64,000 bases of DNA from Silene conica (taxonomy: Eukaryota > Streptophyta > Magnoliopsida > Caryophyllales > Caryophyllaceae), in NCBI GenBank assembly GCA_029255685.2, contig CM055315.2:26479501-26543500 (forward strand), written 5' to 3'. Each line of letters begins with the position of its first letter. Positions within the stretch are counted from its first letter, which is position 1. The notes beneath the pieces were generated by a model. It was not told where the DNA came from. It made no database searches and saw only the letters and a list, made by a program, of their open reading frames with translations. Shown one piece after another: positions 22,929 through 35,112 of the stretch. The position numbers were made by a program, and so were the translations under genes.

Positions 22929-25900
22929 ATGACAACTTCCCGTATTACGCTAATGTACATAGTTCTGGCAAAACTAAGCGCAAGTGTAGGAGTAAGATAC
23001 AAGCAGAAACAAGTGAGCCGAGGTAGTATAACAATGTTCGTTACCTTAACTAACTTTGTATTATGTATAATGTATGCACCATTCTGCTTTTGTTGTCTAC
23101 ACTTAGGGGTACGTTAGCAAAAGCAGATACTGTTCCTCCCAAAAAACGATGCAGGAAGCCCCATCCGAGACCACAACCTGGTAAGTGTGTGGATGGTTGT
23201 GATATGCATATTTCTGATTTTGAGAGTGATATCTAATACTTTGTGTCCTGGATATTAGGTTTACCACTTGCTATGATTGGTAAACCATTAGTTGGTCCCC
23301 CCTTCAAGTTGCCAGATGTTCCATCGTGTGATAAATGCTTTGCAAAGAGAATAATCTATGAATCGAAAACATTTTGTTGTGCAAATGGAGCTATTGTGCT
23401 GCCTTCCAGTACGTTTCCGCCACTACTAACCATGTTGTACACCTCAGCGGACCCACAACAGTGCATTTTCGTCAGTTTGCGCATCTGTATAATAACTTGT
23501 TTGCGTTTACATCCATTGGTGGGAAGTTTGAATCAGAGACGATTAAAGGTATTTATGTTTTTAAGCTTCATGGTCAAATGTACCACAATGTACCGGACCT
23601 ACTTCCTTGTGGTAGTCACCCTAAATTCCTACAACTGTACTTTTATAATGGCCTGCACGAAGCTGCAAATCGTGCAACTTGCTTCAAGGAACTCGATGCA
23701 CCTGTCATTAATATCTTAACGAATGTAATAGAGACAAATCCATATGCTCGCTTCTTCCTATCATTAAAACATATCACTATTACTGCCAACACTAAGATAG
23801 TTATCACTAAAAATCCTAACCAAGACCAGCGTGTAAGCAATGCTCCTACATCTGACGAGGTTGCTGCAATCTGGCCTGACGATTCTACTTCTGGTGAGAC
23901 TGATGGACCTCACATATTGGTTACTAGCCATAGTGAGGTTTCGCATCGAGTCATGCATTATTATGGCTGTTATGATCCACTACAGTACCCTCTGTTATTT
24001 CCCAAAGGGGAATGTGGATGGCGACAAGGGCTCAAGAAGCACGTGGCCAAAAATAAGACAGTACAAGCCATACAGAGTTCAACGCCGCCTCCATCTAGCT
24101 TCACAGATGCTGAGACCCTTTTAGATGCAGAGGCACAATGTAAGTCATACGTGTATACTTTTTAAAGTCTGCTTGGTAGTTGGAAGAGACTGTTTGCTAT
24201 CTACATTTTGTGTGATAGTACAATAGTAATGAATTTGTTGTGATTTCAGGAAGTTCTTGTCGGAAGAATTCAGAAGATCGAAATATTTCATGTCGTGAGT
24301 ATTATTGTTATAAACTACAAAATAGACCAGGAAATATGATGTTGAGAGTTAGGATATGCTTACAGCAATATATCGTTGACATGTATGTGAAGTTAGAAAA
24401 CACTCGGTTGGACTACCTTAGGCATAATCAGGATACAATCAGGTCTGAGTTATACCAGGGATTGCTTGACATCATTAATGCTGGTGAACAATGCGCAGCA
24501 AATGTAGGGCGGCGCGTTATTCTCCCAGCAACATATATTGGTGGCCCTCGAGACATGAAGAGGAGATACATAAATGCAATGGCTCTTGTGCAGCGATTCG
24601 GAAAACCGGATTTTTTTTATAACTATGACATGCAATTCAAATTGGCCTGAAATAAAAAATGAGCTGGCTCCTGGAGAAGAAGCTCAAAATCGTCCCGATA
24701 TCGTGGCTATAGTATTTCGAGCTAAACTGTTACTGTTAAAAAAAAACTGGTTGATGAAAAAAAATTTGGAGAAGTTGCTGCATTTGTATATGTAGTTGAA
24801 TTTCAAAAGAGAGGATTGCCTCATGCCCATTTTTTATTGATTATGAAGGCTGGCAGCAGGATGAATTGTCCAGCTGATTTCGACAAATTCGTATCTGCTG
24901 AAATCCCTCCTCAGTCAAATGTGAATCTGCGTGCAGCTGTGATAAAACACATGATGCACGGTCCATGTGGAAAACTAGATCCTGAGTGTGCATGTATAAG
25001 ACATAAAAGCAGTCCGGGGAAGTGCAAGTACTTGTATCCGAAACCATACGTAGCTGAGACAACCAACAATGATGACGGTTACCCAGTGTACAAGCGTATG
25101 CCAACGGACGAAAGTGTGCGCGTAAGAGGTCAAATGCTTAACAATCGCTGGGTGATTCCATACAAGCCATATTTACTAGACCTTTTCGATTGCCACGTGA
25201 ATGTGGAGGTCTGCTCAACTATTCAGGCAGTGAAGTACCTATATAAGTATGTTTACAAGGGTCATGACAGGATATCATTCAACGTAGCGGCAGAAGGGGA
25301 AGTCAAACCGGTTGATGAAATAGAGCAATATCAGTCTGGCCGATGGGTATTTCCTATTGAAGCAGTCTGGCGTATTTATGGATTTGATTTGTTTGAAATG
25401 CAACCTGCAGTAATGGTGCTGCCAGTGCATTTAGAAGGTATGCAAACAATACAAATGAGACCACACGAGAGGTTAACCCATGTAGTGTCTAACAAAAAAC
25501 GTGTAAGGACTCCACTTAATGAATTCTTTAGGTTGAATAGTGTCAATGCTGCAAATCCAACATGGAGACATCTATATGGGAGCTTTGTTGAGCACTACCG
25601 ATGGGATACATTTCAACGAACATGGTTGAAACGTAAGAACAAAACATTCACAATATCCCGACTTGTTTTTGTGGCACCTTCAGAAGGAGAGCGCTACGTC
25701 TTGCGTTTGTTGTTGACACACGTGGTTGCTCCAAAATCGTATAGAGACTTGAGAACAATCAATGGTTGTGAATGTGCTACGTTCCAGGAAGCTGCGTTGA
25801 AACTGCAACTTATCGAGGATGACAATATGGTAGAGCTGTGTTTAGATGAGGCCAAACAAGTAGAGATGCCAGTTGCCTTGCGACGCCTACTTGCAACTTT

Positions 25901-27066
25901 GCTTATATTTTGTCAGCCTAAGGATCCAAGTGCATTGTGGGAAAAATATTACAGTTCATTGTCAGAAGACTATAGAAAAGAACATCCAGGGGATCCATAC
26001 GCTGCGCGGATCCTTACTGTGCAACGATTAGAGCAACAGGTTGAAGCAATGGGCATGACTCTAAAAAGTTTTGGTTTATCAGATTTGATAAGTCCACAGG
26101 ATGCATAGCTCCGATCATCACAGGATACACTTGATGCACTTAATGCACCAATACCAAATGAATGTGTCATGTGTCGCAAATCACTGAACCAGGAGCAGCA
26201 AAAGGCTTTTGACATGATAACTGATTATGCTATACATAACAAACCTGGAGCTTTTTTCGTAGATGGTCCATGGGGGACTGGTAAGACATACTTGTACAAT
26301 GCTTTGTATGCAGAAATAAGGCTGATGGGTAAAATTAGGTACAGATCTTGTAAGTATAGTTGCTGATACCGTATATCCAGATGTCGACCTCAACAGTATT
26401 GGAGTAGATATATTTATTCATCGATCTATACTTACACCTATGAATGAGGATGTCGATGATATAAATACGTACATGATTAACAAGTTCCCGGGTCAAGCAG
26501 TTACGTATAGGGGTTTTGATTCAGTGCTTTCGGATAACTGTAATGTATACCCTTCAGAATTTATAAACAAACTTTGTCCTGGTGGCATGAGTCTCTATGA
26601 ATTGGTATTGAAGAAGGACGCTCCAGTCATTTTATTAAGAAACCTCCTTCCATCTGCAGGTCTATGCAACGGTACAAGGCTAATCTGTGCAGGGTTTACC
26701 CCGAATATGGTCGAATGTATTATAACCAATGGTCATTATAACGGTCAGCATGTCTTTATTCCTCGCATAAAGATGCGTCCATCTAGCTCTTCAAACTACC
26801 CATTCCAGTTTCAGCGCAATCAGTTTCTACTCAAACTTAGTTTCGCAATGACAATCAACAAGTCGCACGGTCAGACATTAGACAGGGTTGTTGTCTACTT
26901 TCCTAGACACTGCTTTTCACCAGTACAGCTTTATGTCGCACTGTCGCGAGTGAGGGAAGAGGTCAAAGTTACTGTCATTGCTGCATCTAATGGTTCTGAG
27001 ATGAACATAAATTGTATCAGGAACATGGTCTCTTTTGAAGTTCTGAGGCTTGCACGTATTTTATAA
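22929..27066 (+). pseudogene. Helitron Rep/helicase (RepHel), broken
   Basis: This is the rolling-circle transposase of Helitrons: an HUH nuclease fused to a PIF1-type helicase. Traced exons are 22929-23022, 23107-23180, 23259-24139 and 24250 onward. The N-terminal region includes a Cys pair (CDKC) near 23329 and QLYFYN near 23635. The Helitron-like domain follows (VGRRVILPATYIGGPRDM near 24510). The HUH motif, GLPHAHF, is at 24813-24833, and the paired tyrosines lie in KYLYKYVYKGHD (about 25233-25268). Walker A (GPWGTGKT) is at about 26265-26288, and the C-terminal helicase motifs INKSHGQTLD and QLYVALSRVRE are near 26860 and 26930. Breaks: a frameshift near 23450, further frameshifts near 24610 and 24730-24780, a stop at 26106, and loss of the central helicase (motifs Ia to about IV) at about 26335-26345. 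It cannot encode an active enzyme. Confidence 0.9.
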
Positions 27067-28317
27067 CATCTAATGGAAGCTGGCCCTGCGTCCGTATTTT
27101 TGTTATTTGTCTACAACAACTCAATCTGTCTACAACATTGGCCAGATGTATATAGTTGAACCGTAAGACATTTGTGTTATTACACCAACCTAGCTGGTCA
27201 TTACATTGTGCGCATCGATGGTTGGATGTACTGTAACGCAAAGAAAAACTGTCTTGCTGCTTATAACAACTACTAATGAATATTGTTGATAAATTTTAGC
27301 AGTTAATTATGCATCAGTAAATTGTCAGATGCTTTTGTGTTTTATAAGGTATTGGTCTCCTAAATGTCGCTGGACAGCCATCCTAAGTTTCATTTGTATC
27401 AAACTGTCGCTGATTCAGTAATTAAATCAAGAAAATGGTGTCGCATGTAATGTTAGACGTAGCTCGTGCATTATAGACAAGCATTTCAAATTGCACGATT
27501 ACTATCATATGACTAAAACTATTACGGTTTACATGCTCATTTCATCACAAATGTTAATGGTAACTAAATAATAATAAATCTATCCAATTATAACTCTTTA
27601 ATTGCATCTACTTGGTCCACACCACATCTGATTAACTACTTAACTTGACAAGTAGAATTGTATAGTAACGTCGTAAATTTATGTATAGTGATTGCCTCCA
27701 ATGGTACTTGGTAATACACATTGTATATTACATTCAGATATACACGGCAAACTAATCAAGCCATGGAAAAAAAAAAGAACAGCATTGTCCAGTATAAAAA
27801 AACATATTATTAACCCCATATTTCATGTTGCTAAGTAATATTTACAATGATAGTACAGATTTGATAAATTTACAATCCCCTGAATCATGCAAAGTTGGTA
27901 CATATACCATACCCCCATAATGTACCAAGTTAGACAACTTCACGCAAATAACAATGCATAGTACACATTCTCAGCAACCACTACTGGACATATTTTGGTA
28001 TGGACCTTCACTAATACTACACTCCATCTTTGTTATGTAGAAAAATACACTATTAATAACCATCTGATATTTCACCATACCCTTCCTCAGTCTAACATAT
28101 CTAATTTTCCAACACACCTTTTCCAGGTATGAATTTGTATCTTAACATTTCTGAATTCTAGAGGGCATTAGCAACTGAAAAAAACAATGGTGTTAAGGCA
28201 TCAAATAATTATGCTAATGTATAGATTGTATATCAGCTATAAGTCTATTAGATATCCTTTTAAATAATTTATTCCATTGTATTTAATACACACTTATTAA
28301 TATCTTCCTGCAACAGA
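27067..28317. other. Interval between RepHel and RPA1-like B
   Basis: AT-rich and without a supported gene. The bases just before 28318 (TCTTCCTGCAACAG) look like an intron acceptor, so an upstream noncoding or short coding exon of RPA1-like B may lie here. Confidence 0.4.
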
Positions 28318-31300
28318 ATGAAACACCGGAAAGTTTACCTCAATGAGTTAACTGACACTGCCAAGAACTACAAAGTCAATGTGAGAGTAGTTGAGAAACG
28401 TCGTCCGAAGTCATCTCCTGTTAAGGTGCAATATCAAAGCTTGTTATTCGAAGATGATAAGGTAATTGAACTCATTTATGCCAATTTCATAACTTCTCCT
28501 TATATATCAAGGACACATTGCAGATGGCTTATGGTCTTTGACCTATCTGAATTTATAGATGTCACCAGATTAATTAGACCATGATATGGGTAATGTTCTA
28601 GACAATTAATAAGGCTTCGTATCAGGCCTAATGCATATATAATTACTGCTCATTGATGAATGTTTTAATATACTCCTCTAAAAGTGGAGTATTTTGACAG
28701 TGGTTATACATCAAGAACCATTCATATTCTTAACAATTAATAGGATGTTTTGCAACACAGATACATATACTCCAACTATCAGTAGTAGTAACATTGAGAA
28801 AATTTCTTCACATTGTATACTCTTGCATAGTTACTCATAGACTACTCTTATAAAAAGATGCAATCTTCCAAGTGAGTATCATTAATTAATGTCATTCTGT
28901 TTTAAATTATAACACACTAATGGGTGTTGTTAAATTTCCCAATACATTCTTTTTCATGTGTACTATCCATTTATAATCCCATGTTGACATTGTTAGTTCT
29001 TAGTGCACAGATTGATATGAAACCGTGCTTATGTTAGCTTGTTTGATTATGATTATTGATATACCTAACTGATCTATGTGCAAATGTAATACTGTGTTTG
29101 ATAAGGTAGGCTTCTCGACATGTTTTGAACAGGGAAATAAAATGCGTGCTGCTCTTTTTGCTGATCAAGTGGATATATATAAGGATGCTATAAAGCGCAA
29201 TCAGAAATATGAGATATCAAATGCTACCATAAGTCCTCTAAAACCTGAGTATAAATCAAATGAATCTGAGATGGACTATCAGATGTCCTTCAATAAACGT
29301 ACCATTATCATGCCTGTCGATGTTGATAGTGGATGTGCTGATATTGACTATCGTCCAATTTCCCAGATCCCTCGTGCACCTGACTACAGTGAAATGTTTG
29401 GTAAATTTCAAAATCATAACCTATCTACATATATTGCATGTGCTAACAATGTGTTCTGTTTGTAATCAGCCCCTCACTAACATCCCTCTAATGCCTTGTA
29501 GATATAGTAGGTGTTGTTCTCTTTGTAGAGGATCAGCCACGTAAAATTGTCACATCAAAGGCCCGTGAAACATCTGTGCGTGAAATCATAATAATCGACC
29601 ACAGGTAATGGATCCCAGGTACCTTGAAAACTTAGAATTCATATTGTTCTGCATATTCATAACATCTAATACCGTATTATTGCTGATGCTAATGTTAATG
29701 CTCTTGCAGTACTACACAACCTCTGTCCATATCGGTTTGGGACGATCTCGTACAGGATGACTACACTATACTAATACCACAACCTGGTAAATTCAAGGCA
29801 GTCGGTATAACGGCCCTCAGAGTATCAATGCTCAAAGGTTCTGGTGGTCATGATCAAACTGTTTTTATGCATTCCGTAGATTAATGTTTTGCATATTCTC
29901 AAAATAATAACTTAGTTTGCATCAATAAGACATTTAGTAATATTCTAATACAGTTTGAAATGGACCAGGCTTCTCGATGACGACATCTACTTCTACTGTC
30001 TTTGTTCACTCACCCGACGGTGATAAAGTTGATTCTCTTAAAGCATGGTACTAAACTAAGCTTCACATGAGCAAGCAACATACCTTCTAGACAAAATGTA
30101 TTCCTTCTAATGATTGATCTACATGAGTGTGCAGGATGGCTAGCCACATTATGGCATTGACAAAATTACAAAGCAGACTTTTAAGTGTGAAGGTGCCTGT
30201 GCTCACTGACAGTACAACGACCATTTCAACCCTCCGTTCCAAAAAGGTATCCAAAATACTGCATAATTTCCTGCGCCATATTCACAACTGAAACCGTGTC
30301 AGCAGTCCTATATCAGTACATAATGTTGCAAATATCACACAGTAGTTCAAGCATCAAAGAGGTCTTATACTACAAATAGACTTTAAACAAGCAGCGTAAT
30401 TACATTAACGCAAATTATATTCTTGTACTTATTAGAAGTGACAAGTTAAAAGCTGTTCAATACATAGGCTAATGTGTCTTATATACCATGATCAGGCCAA
30501 AATGACCTTGCAAGATGAGCGCCATTGGTTAGAGGTAACAATCCCAGATGTTGATTTTGATAAAATAAATGCATACATGGGATGCTCAAATTGTTCAAAG
30601 CGGTCAAACATACAACTAGGAAATACATACACTTGTGACACCTGCGCTAAACCTAACTGCACCTCAGAACCAAAGTAAGACTCCTGATCATTTGATAATC
30701 ATTCTGATCTCTATAATTACACTACACATTTTAACTAGGAATCAGTACAGACTGATACTAGCCTTGGTAGAATATAGAATATACATTCCATTAGTAATGC
30801 TCGCGTGAAATGCAGGGTTACATTCAATTGTGATGTATCAGATGGCACCAGAACACTATCCTTTACTGTGTTTACAGAAACCACTGAACAACTATTCAGA
30901 ATGTCGACATCTGATATATTCCATATGAAGCATAATGTGAGTGTAACTTTATTTCAATTAATTTTAAAAGTAATAGAACTCCTAATATTAACTGGTGTAT
31001 TGCTTGGCAGTCTGATGAGCCGACCTTTTCAACACTCAAACGATTACTTGATACTACGCCTTTCAAAGCTCAGGTAGCTCCAGCTTATACCCTGTCAACC
31101 AACAATGTGCTGCCGTGGACTATGAAGCGTGTCATAGTGAGTCCTGACAGCAGTAGTACTGACATCAGTGTGGAACAGCAGAGTGTGGGGATCACACAGG
31201 ACAACCAGGATGTTGGGGATATTAACATCAAACATCTCACCCCTACTCATGGCACTGAGCATGACGAGCGTACGTCTACGACAGTTGTTGATGAGACTGA

Positions 31301-31418
31301 TAAAAATGATCAGCCTGTGCCTCCAAGTAATCTAACGATTGTTGACTCAGGGAAAGATGTGGCAATAAGTTTGCCACACAAATCACTTCCAAAGAGGAAG
31401 CGTAAGAAGGAAAAGTAA
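28318..31418 (+). CDS. RPA1-like single-strand DNA-binding protein, copy B (open)
   Basis: A nine-exon model with GT-AG borders gives an open frame of 513 codons: 28318-28461, 29133-29400, 29502-29604, 29710-29837, 29969-30047, 30135-30246, 30496-30674, 30816-30936, 31011-31418. Phases agree at every junction. The protein resembles the large RPA subunit. OB fold A contains VNVRVVEK and MRAALFADQVDIYKD, followed by KYEISNATISP; fold B has IVGVVLFVED and ISVWDDL; the C-terminal fold has a zinc ribbon (CSNC...CDTC, about residues 314-338) and FNCDVSDGT. The tail is low-complexity, rich in Ser, Thr and Asp, and ends in a basic cluster PKRKRKKEK that looks like a nuclear signal. Family knowledge: Helitron RPA proteins are thought to bind single strands during transposition. 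The gene faces F-box-like copy 2. The model was made by eye and the start could lie in an upstream exon. Confidence 0.8.
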
Positions 31419-32326
31419 GGATCCCCAACTGCTGTGCTGTCTACGCCAAACTAATAACCAGTGTCTACCCGAATTAATAACTAGCATCAACGTGAACTCT
31501 AACTATATTACAAATTTATCTTTTGCTGTTATAGTGCTTATAGTATGCACAATGAAGGACTACTTAGTTGACATAGACATGTCAAAATGAACTATTTGTA
31601 TTACAGGTTTATCTATGTATGTTGGCTTAGTAACTTGAGGTGATCCACAATTCCTATCTATAATAGTATAAGACCATAAACCCTAGACGCGCTGTCTGGT
31701 GTTCAATGATAGTCATTGAGTGCCTCGCTCAATGAAATCGCACACAATATTGTTGAAATCCAGCCCGTCACTAAACATGTCAATATAGCTGCAACACATC
31801 AACTTGATACATCACACCATCATCATAAGGATGTTGTTATACGTTGAAGATCACCAACAAACCCCCAATACCATAGGAGCCTGTACTAATATATAGGGCT
31901 GTATACCAGTGAAACTAATAAGAAAACACACATAAGCTATAATCACATGCTCCTCTTAAGCATATTTCAAAATAGAAATTAAGATATCATAAACACAGTA
32001 GAAACATAATCATATACATTACTAGATTCTATTACCTACTGATTATGTTAAAATCACAAATTCTAACAACGTAATATTACAGTATCCAAACATATTAGAT
32101 TAACATTAAATAAACTGTAGTAGTAATCCAAAATATGCAATGCTATGAGCAGCATTGCTATGAACTACTTGTGTCATTATGTTGACCTTAATACTGTGCT
32201 GTAATCCCCAATTGAAATAGTGAAGGCCACACGAATTGTGCTTAATTCAAAACATGCATAGCATCTTGCATTAAAATACCTATAAACATAGCAGATATTT
32301 ATTCATAAAGTTTAAGGGTAAGTTTA
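31419..32326. other. Gene-free interval between convergent RPA1-like B and F-box-like 2
   Basis: AT-rich 3' space shared by two convergent genes. I see nothing else that can be supported. Confidence 0.5.
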
Positions 32327-32842
32327 TTACCAGGCTCCGCAATCAGAGTCATAATACCCCTCGCTGCCAGACTTCTCAACATACACATCCTTCGAGCTGC
32401 AGTCACTTCTGTAACGTCCCTTCCTCTTCTTACCTTTGGACTTCCGTGGCTTGCATGAACATGAAATCGACACCAGTTTCTGATTTCTGGTCACCCATAT
32501 CTGGTTCCCTCGATTTTCCCTCTCAAGTTCATGATCATAATCCAGATGAACTTTAGACGTTTCGGTACCAACAAGATACAGCCTTGCCCATGCCTTACAT
32601 ACCACGACCATGTTCCTTTTCCCTTGTCTATCCAACCTGTTGAAAACACGATCAGTAAGTTCTGGTAGACTGAGAAATGGGTGATGAGGCCTACTGCCAA
32701 AGGGTATTTCCTCTTCAACAGTTGCTTTTGTAAATAGGGTCGTCGACCGAAATTGCTTCTTTTTCCAATCAACATATTTGTTAATAAAATCTGGTTTATC
32801 ATCGACGTTAAAGTACATTACTTCTCCACAGGATTTATCCAT
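32327..32842 (-). CDS. F-box-like protein, copy 2 (open)
   Basis: An uninterrupted single-exon frame of 171 codons. The N-terminal part holds the family signature YFNVDDKPDFINKYVDWKKK (about residues 10-29). Residues about 57-92 resemble an F-box: LSLPELTDRVFNRLDRQGKR, then VCKAWARLYL. F-box proteins usually join SKP1 and a cullin in ubiquitin ligases, but here there is no substrate-binding repeat domain, only a basic KPRKSKGKKRKGR segment and an acidic SEGYYDSDC end. SKP1 binding is therefore inference. The gene is convergent with RPA1-like B. Copies 1 and 3 are frameshifted, so this is the only copy able to encode the protein. Confidence 0.7.
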   Translation of the reverse strand: MDKSCGEVMYFNVDDKPDFINKYVDWKKKQFRSTTLFTKATVEEEIPFGSRPHHPFLSLPELTDRVFNRLDRQGKRNMVVVCKAWARLYLVGTETSKVHLDYDHELERENRGNQIWVTRNQKLVSISCSCKPRKSKGKKRKGRYRSDCSSKDVYVEKSGSEGYYDSDCGAW

Positions 32843-34165
32843 AGTAAATGTGCAGGAGGTTTTGGTGTGTAGATGATGAAGATTGGAAGATATAAGTTAC
32901 TGGTAGTAATTATGTAGTACAGTTGGGTCTAATCAGTAAGTTTAGGGAAGGGTGAATGACATGCTAGCCGGCATTTTGTTTAGCAGCTACTTAGTGATTA
33001 CGTAATACATAATTATTACCATTATACCCGTAATTTCCATATGTTGCGTATTTTCGTATAATAACGATTTAAATTGGAACGGTTTTATTCTTCTCACGAT
33101 AAATGTACCATTCAAATACATTATCTAACTTAACCTATTACTCCGTCTAAAGAGCCCTTTAAATGTGGATTAGTCTATTTTATTATTTTTGTTAACTACA
33201 CGTTTTCCAATTAACATCCGATTGTGAATTAATAAAATATAAAATCTATATAAACCTTCATCTACGTAGCCCCATACCATACACAAACACGAAATCGTAA
33301 CATAACATAAGAATACTTATTTCATGACACAAAAAATTTAACTAATCAAATTACCCTGACACGATAAAGTAATACGGAGTATATTGACTCCAAAATTCTA
33401 AAATGATCTCCTTTCTCTTATTGATCAAATTTAATGTTGATCCCTCTTACCTTTTGGGTAGAACTTTGTACTATAGTTTTAATATAGATGAAATCCAAAT
33501 TAATTCTACCGTTTTTCGTGACAAAATAAAGGAAACCTCATTACAAATCTTAAAGGGTACAATATTTAGTAATCGTCAACTTATAAGATCTAATACATGA
33601 CAAATACGCTATATACTTATTAAACATGTTAACAATATGATCAACAACATATCAAACTCACGTAAATTTAATAAAAATTACAGATTAATCTTGCAAAAAG
33701 TACTCTTTTGTTGCATGAGGTTTCTTTAAATGGGTAATGTTCGATGTTTGTCATTAGACAAAAAGTATGGTTATGATGGTGCAACAACCCTTTCGGATGA
33801 ACAGTAGAGCGGTGCTCCATGTCCATGCTACGTGATACATAGTTTTCTCTTTATCTTCCTCTTATTTTTTTACCTTTTATTGCTTCCTCCTTTTTACTCC
33901 CCCATTATCATCGTACTTCCTCATTTTGAATCTTTTAATTAATCATTATTAATTTTTTCATATACATAATACATTTTCATTATTATATCATTAATGTGTT
34001 TTAAAAATGTTTAATTAGCCTCATAAATTCAAAATTTAAAATAAATCCCTACTATCAAAAAAAATTTTACCAGTGTTTAATTTACGTTAGGCTTTCTAAA
34101 AAAATCCCAATTAATGTATATTGTTCATTGTTTGAGATATGTTGTATATTAAATAAATTAATAAA
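32843..34165. other. Interval upstream of F-box-like 2
   Basis: AT-rich. ACTCCGTCTAAAGAG near 33142 and ATACGGAGTATAT near 33371 resemble opposite Stowaway-type ends but are too degraded to join. The motif GGATGAACAGTAGAGC at 33795 also occurs at 8569. No gene is supported. Confidence 0.4.
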
Positions 34166-34359
34166 CACAAATTCTCATTTGTGACGGCGGTATCCGTCAC
34201 AGGTTTGTGACGGATACCGTTTCCTCTCACAAAATACCCACTTTTACTCTCTCCGACACTATTCATGTGGTCCTCTTTCTCCACTAACTCATTTTGTATC
34301 CATTTTATCTCACAAAATATCCGTCACAAATGGTGACCCGTCACAGGCAAAATTTACTA
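34166..34359. mobile_element. MULE-type MITE, 194 bp
   Basis: It starts CACAAATTCTCATTTGTGACGG and the other end reads TAGTAAATTTTGCCTGTGACGG on the opposite strand. A perfect 9-bp target duplication ATTAATAAA lies at 34157-34165 and 34360-34368, which is typical of Mutator-like elements. It contains further GTGACGGATA palindromes. A relative is at 40293-40477. Confidence 0.8.
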
Positions 34360-34544
34360 ATTAATAAATAAAACAAACGTATGTTTTATACAACCCAAAT
34401 TCTCATTGTTATACCCTCTTTGTCTCTTTTCTTTTCCATAATTTGTCTTCTCCTCAATTCTCAGTGTAAAAAAAACAATCACCCCTGCCAACAACTTCCT
34501 TCATCACCATCAGACGAAACCACGTTCACCACCAAAACACCGCA

Positions 34545-35107
34545 TGTAACACCCCAAGAGTATGAGAAGGAAAGTTGTCCCACATCGGTAGAATGTGAGG
34601 TTTGTGATATGTTTATAATAGCTTCCACCCACCACTTAGTAACAAGGCCTTGTGCTTTTGGGATTAAGTGAGGACAAATAATGGGCCCAAAGGCATATCA
34701 CCTCCCATCTTATTGGGGGTGTGTTACGACCGTGGTGGGTCGGGTTGTTAGAAATGGTATCAGAGAGACCCTGCGACCGTATGGTGAGCCTGTGGTCGGG
34801 AGTACCCGGGTCACACACCTAGCGGGGAAAGATTCTGGCCCTGGTTGTGGTCAAGTTTGAGGCACAACGAGGACGTTGTGTTCTTGAAGTGGGGGAGTTT
34901 GTAACACCCCAAGAGTATGAGAAGGAAAGTTGTCCCACATCGGTAGAATGTGAGGCTTGTGATATGTTTATAATAGCTTCCACCCACCACTTAGTAACAA
35001 GGCCTTGTGCTTTTGGGATTAAGTGAGGACAAATAATGGGCCCAAAGGCATATCACCTCCCATCTTATTGGGGGTGTGTTACGACTGTGGTGGGTTGGGT
35101 TGTTACA
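34545..35107 (+). mobile_element. Complete TRIM retrotransposon, 563 bp
   Basis: Two almost identical 208-bp LTRs (34545-34752 and 34900-35107) start TGTAACACCCCAAGAG; the second ends GTTACA and the first GTTAGA. TGGTATCAGAGA at 34755 is the initiator Met-tRNA primer site, and GTGGGGGAGTT before the second LTR is the polypurine tract. The target duplication is CCGCA (34540-34544 and 35108-35112). There is no coding capacity, as expected for a terminal-repeat retrotransposon in miniature. Remnants of the family lie at 3297-5965 and 53438-53638. Confidence 0.92.
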
Positions 35108-35112
35108 CCGCA

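Noticed and set aside
23643-27241. Minus-strand frames across RepHel
   Set aside because: Shadows of the + strand gene, which has recognisable motifs.
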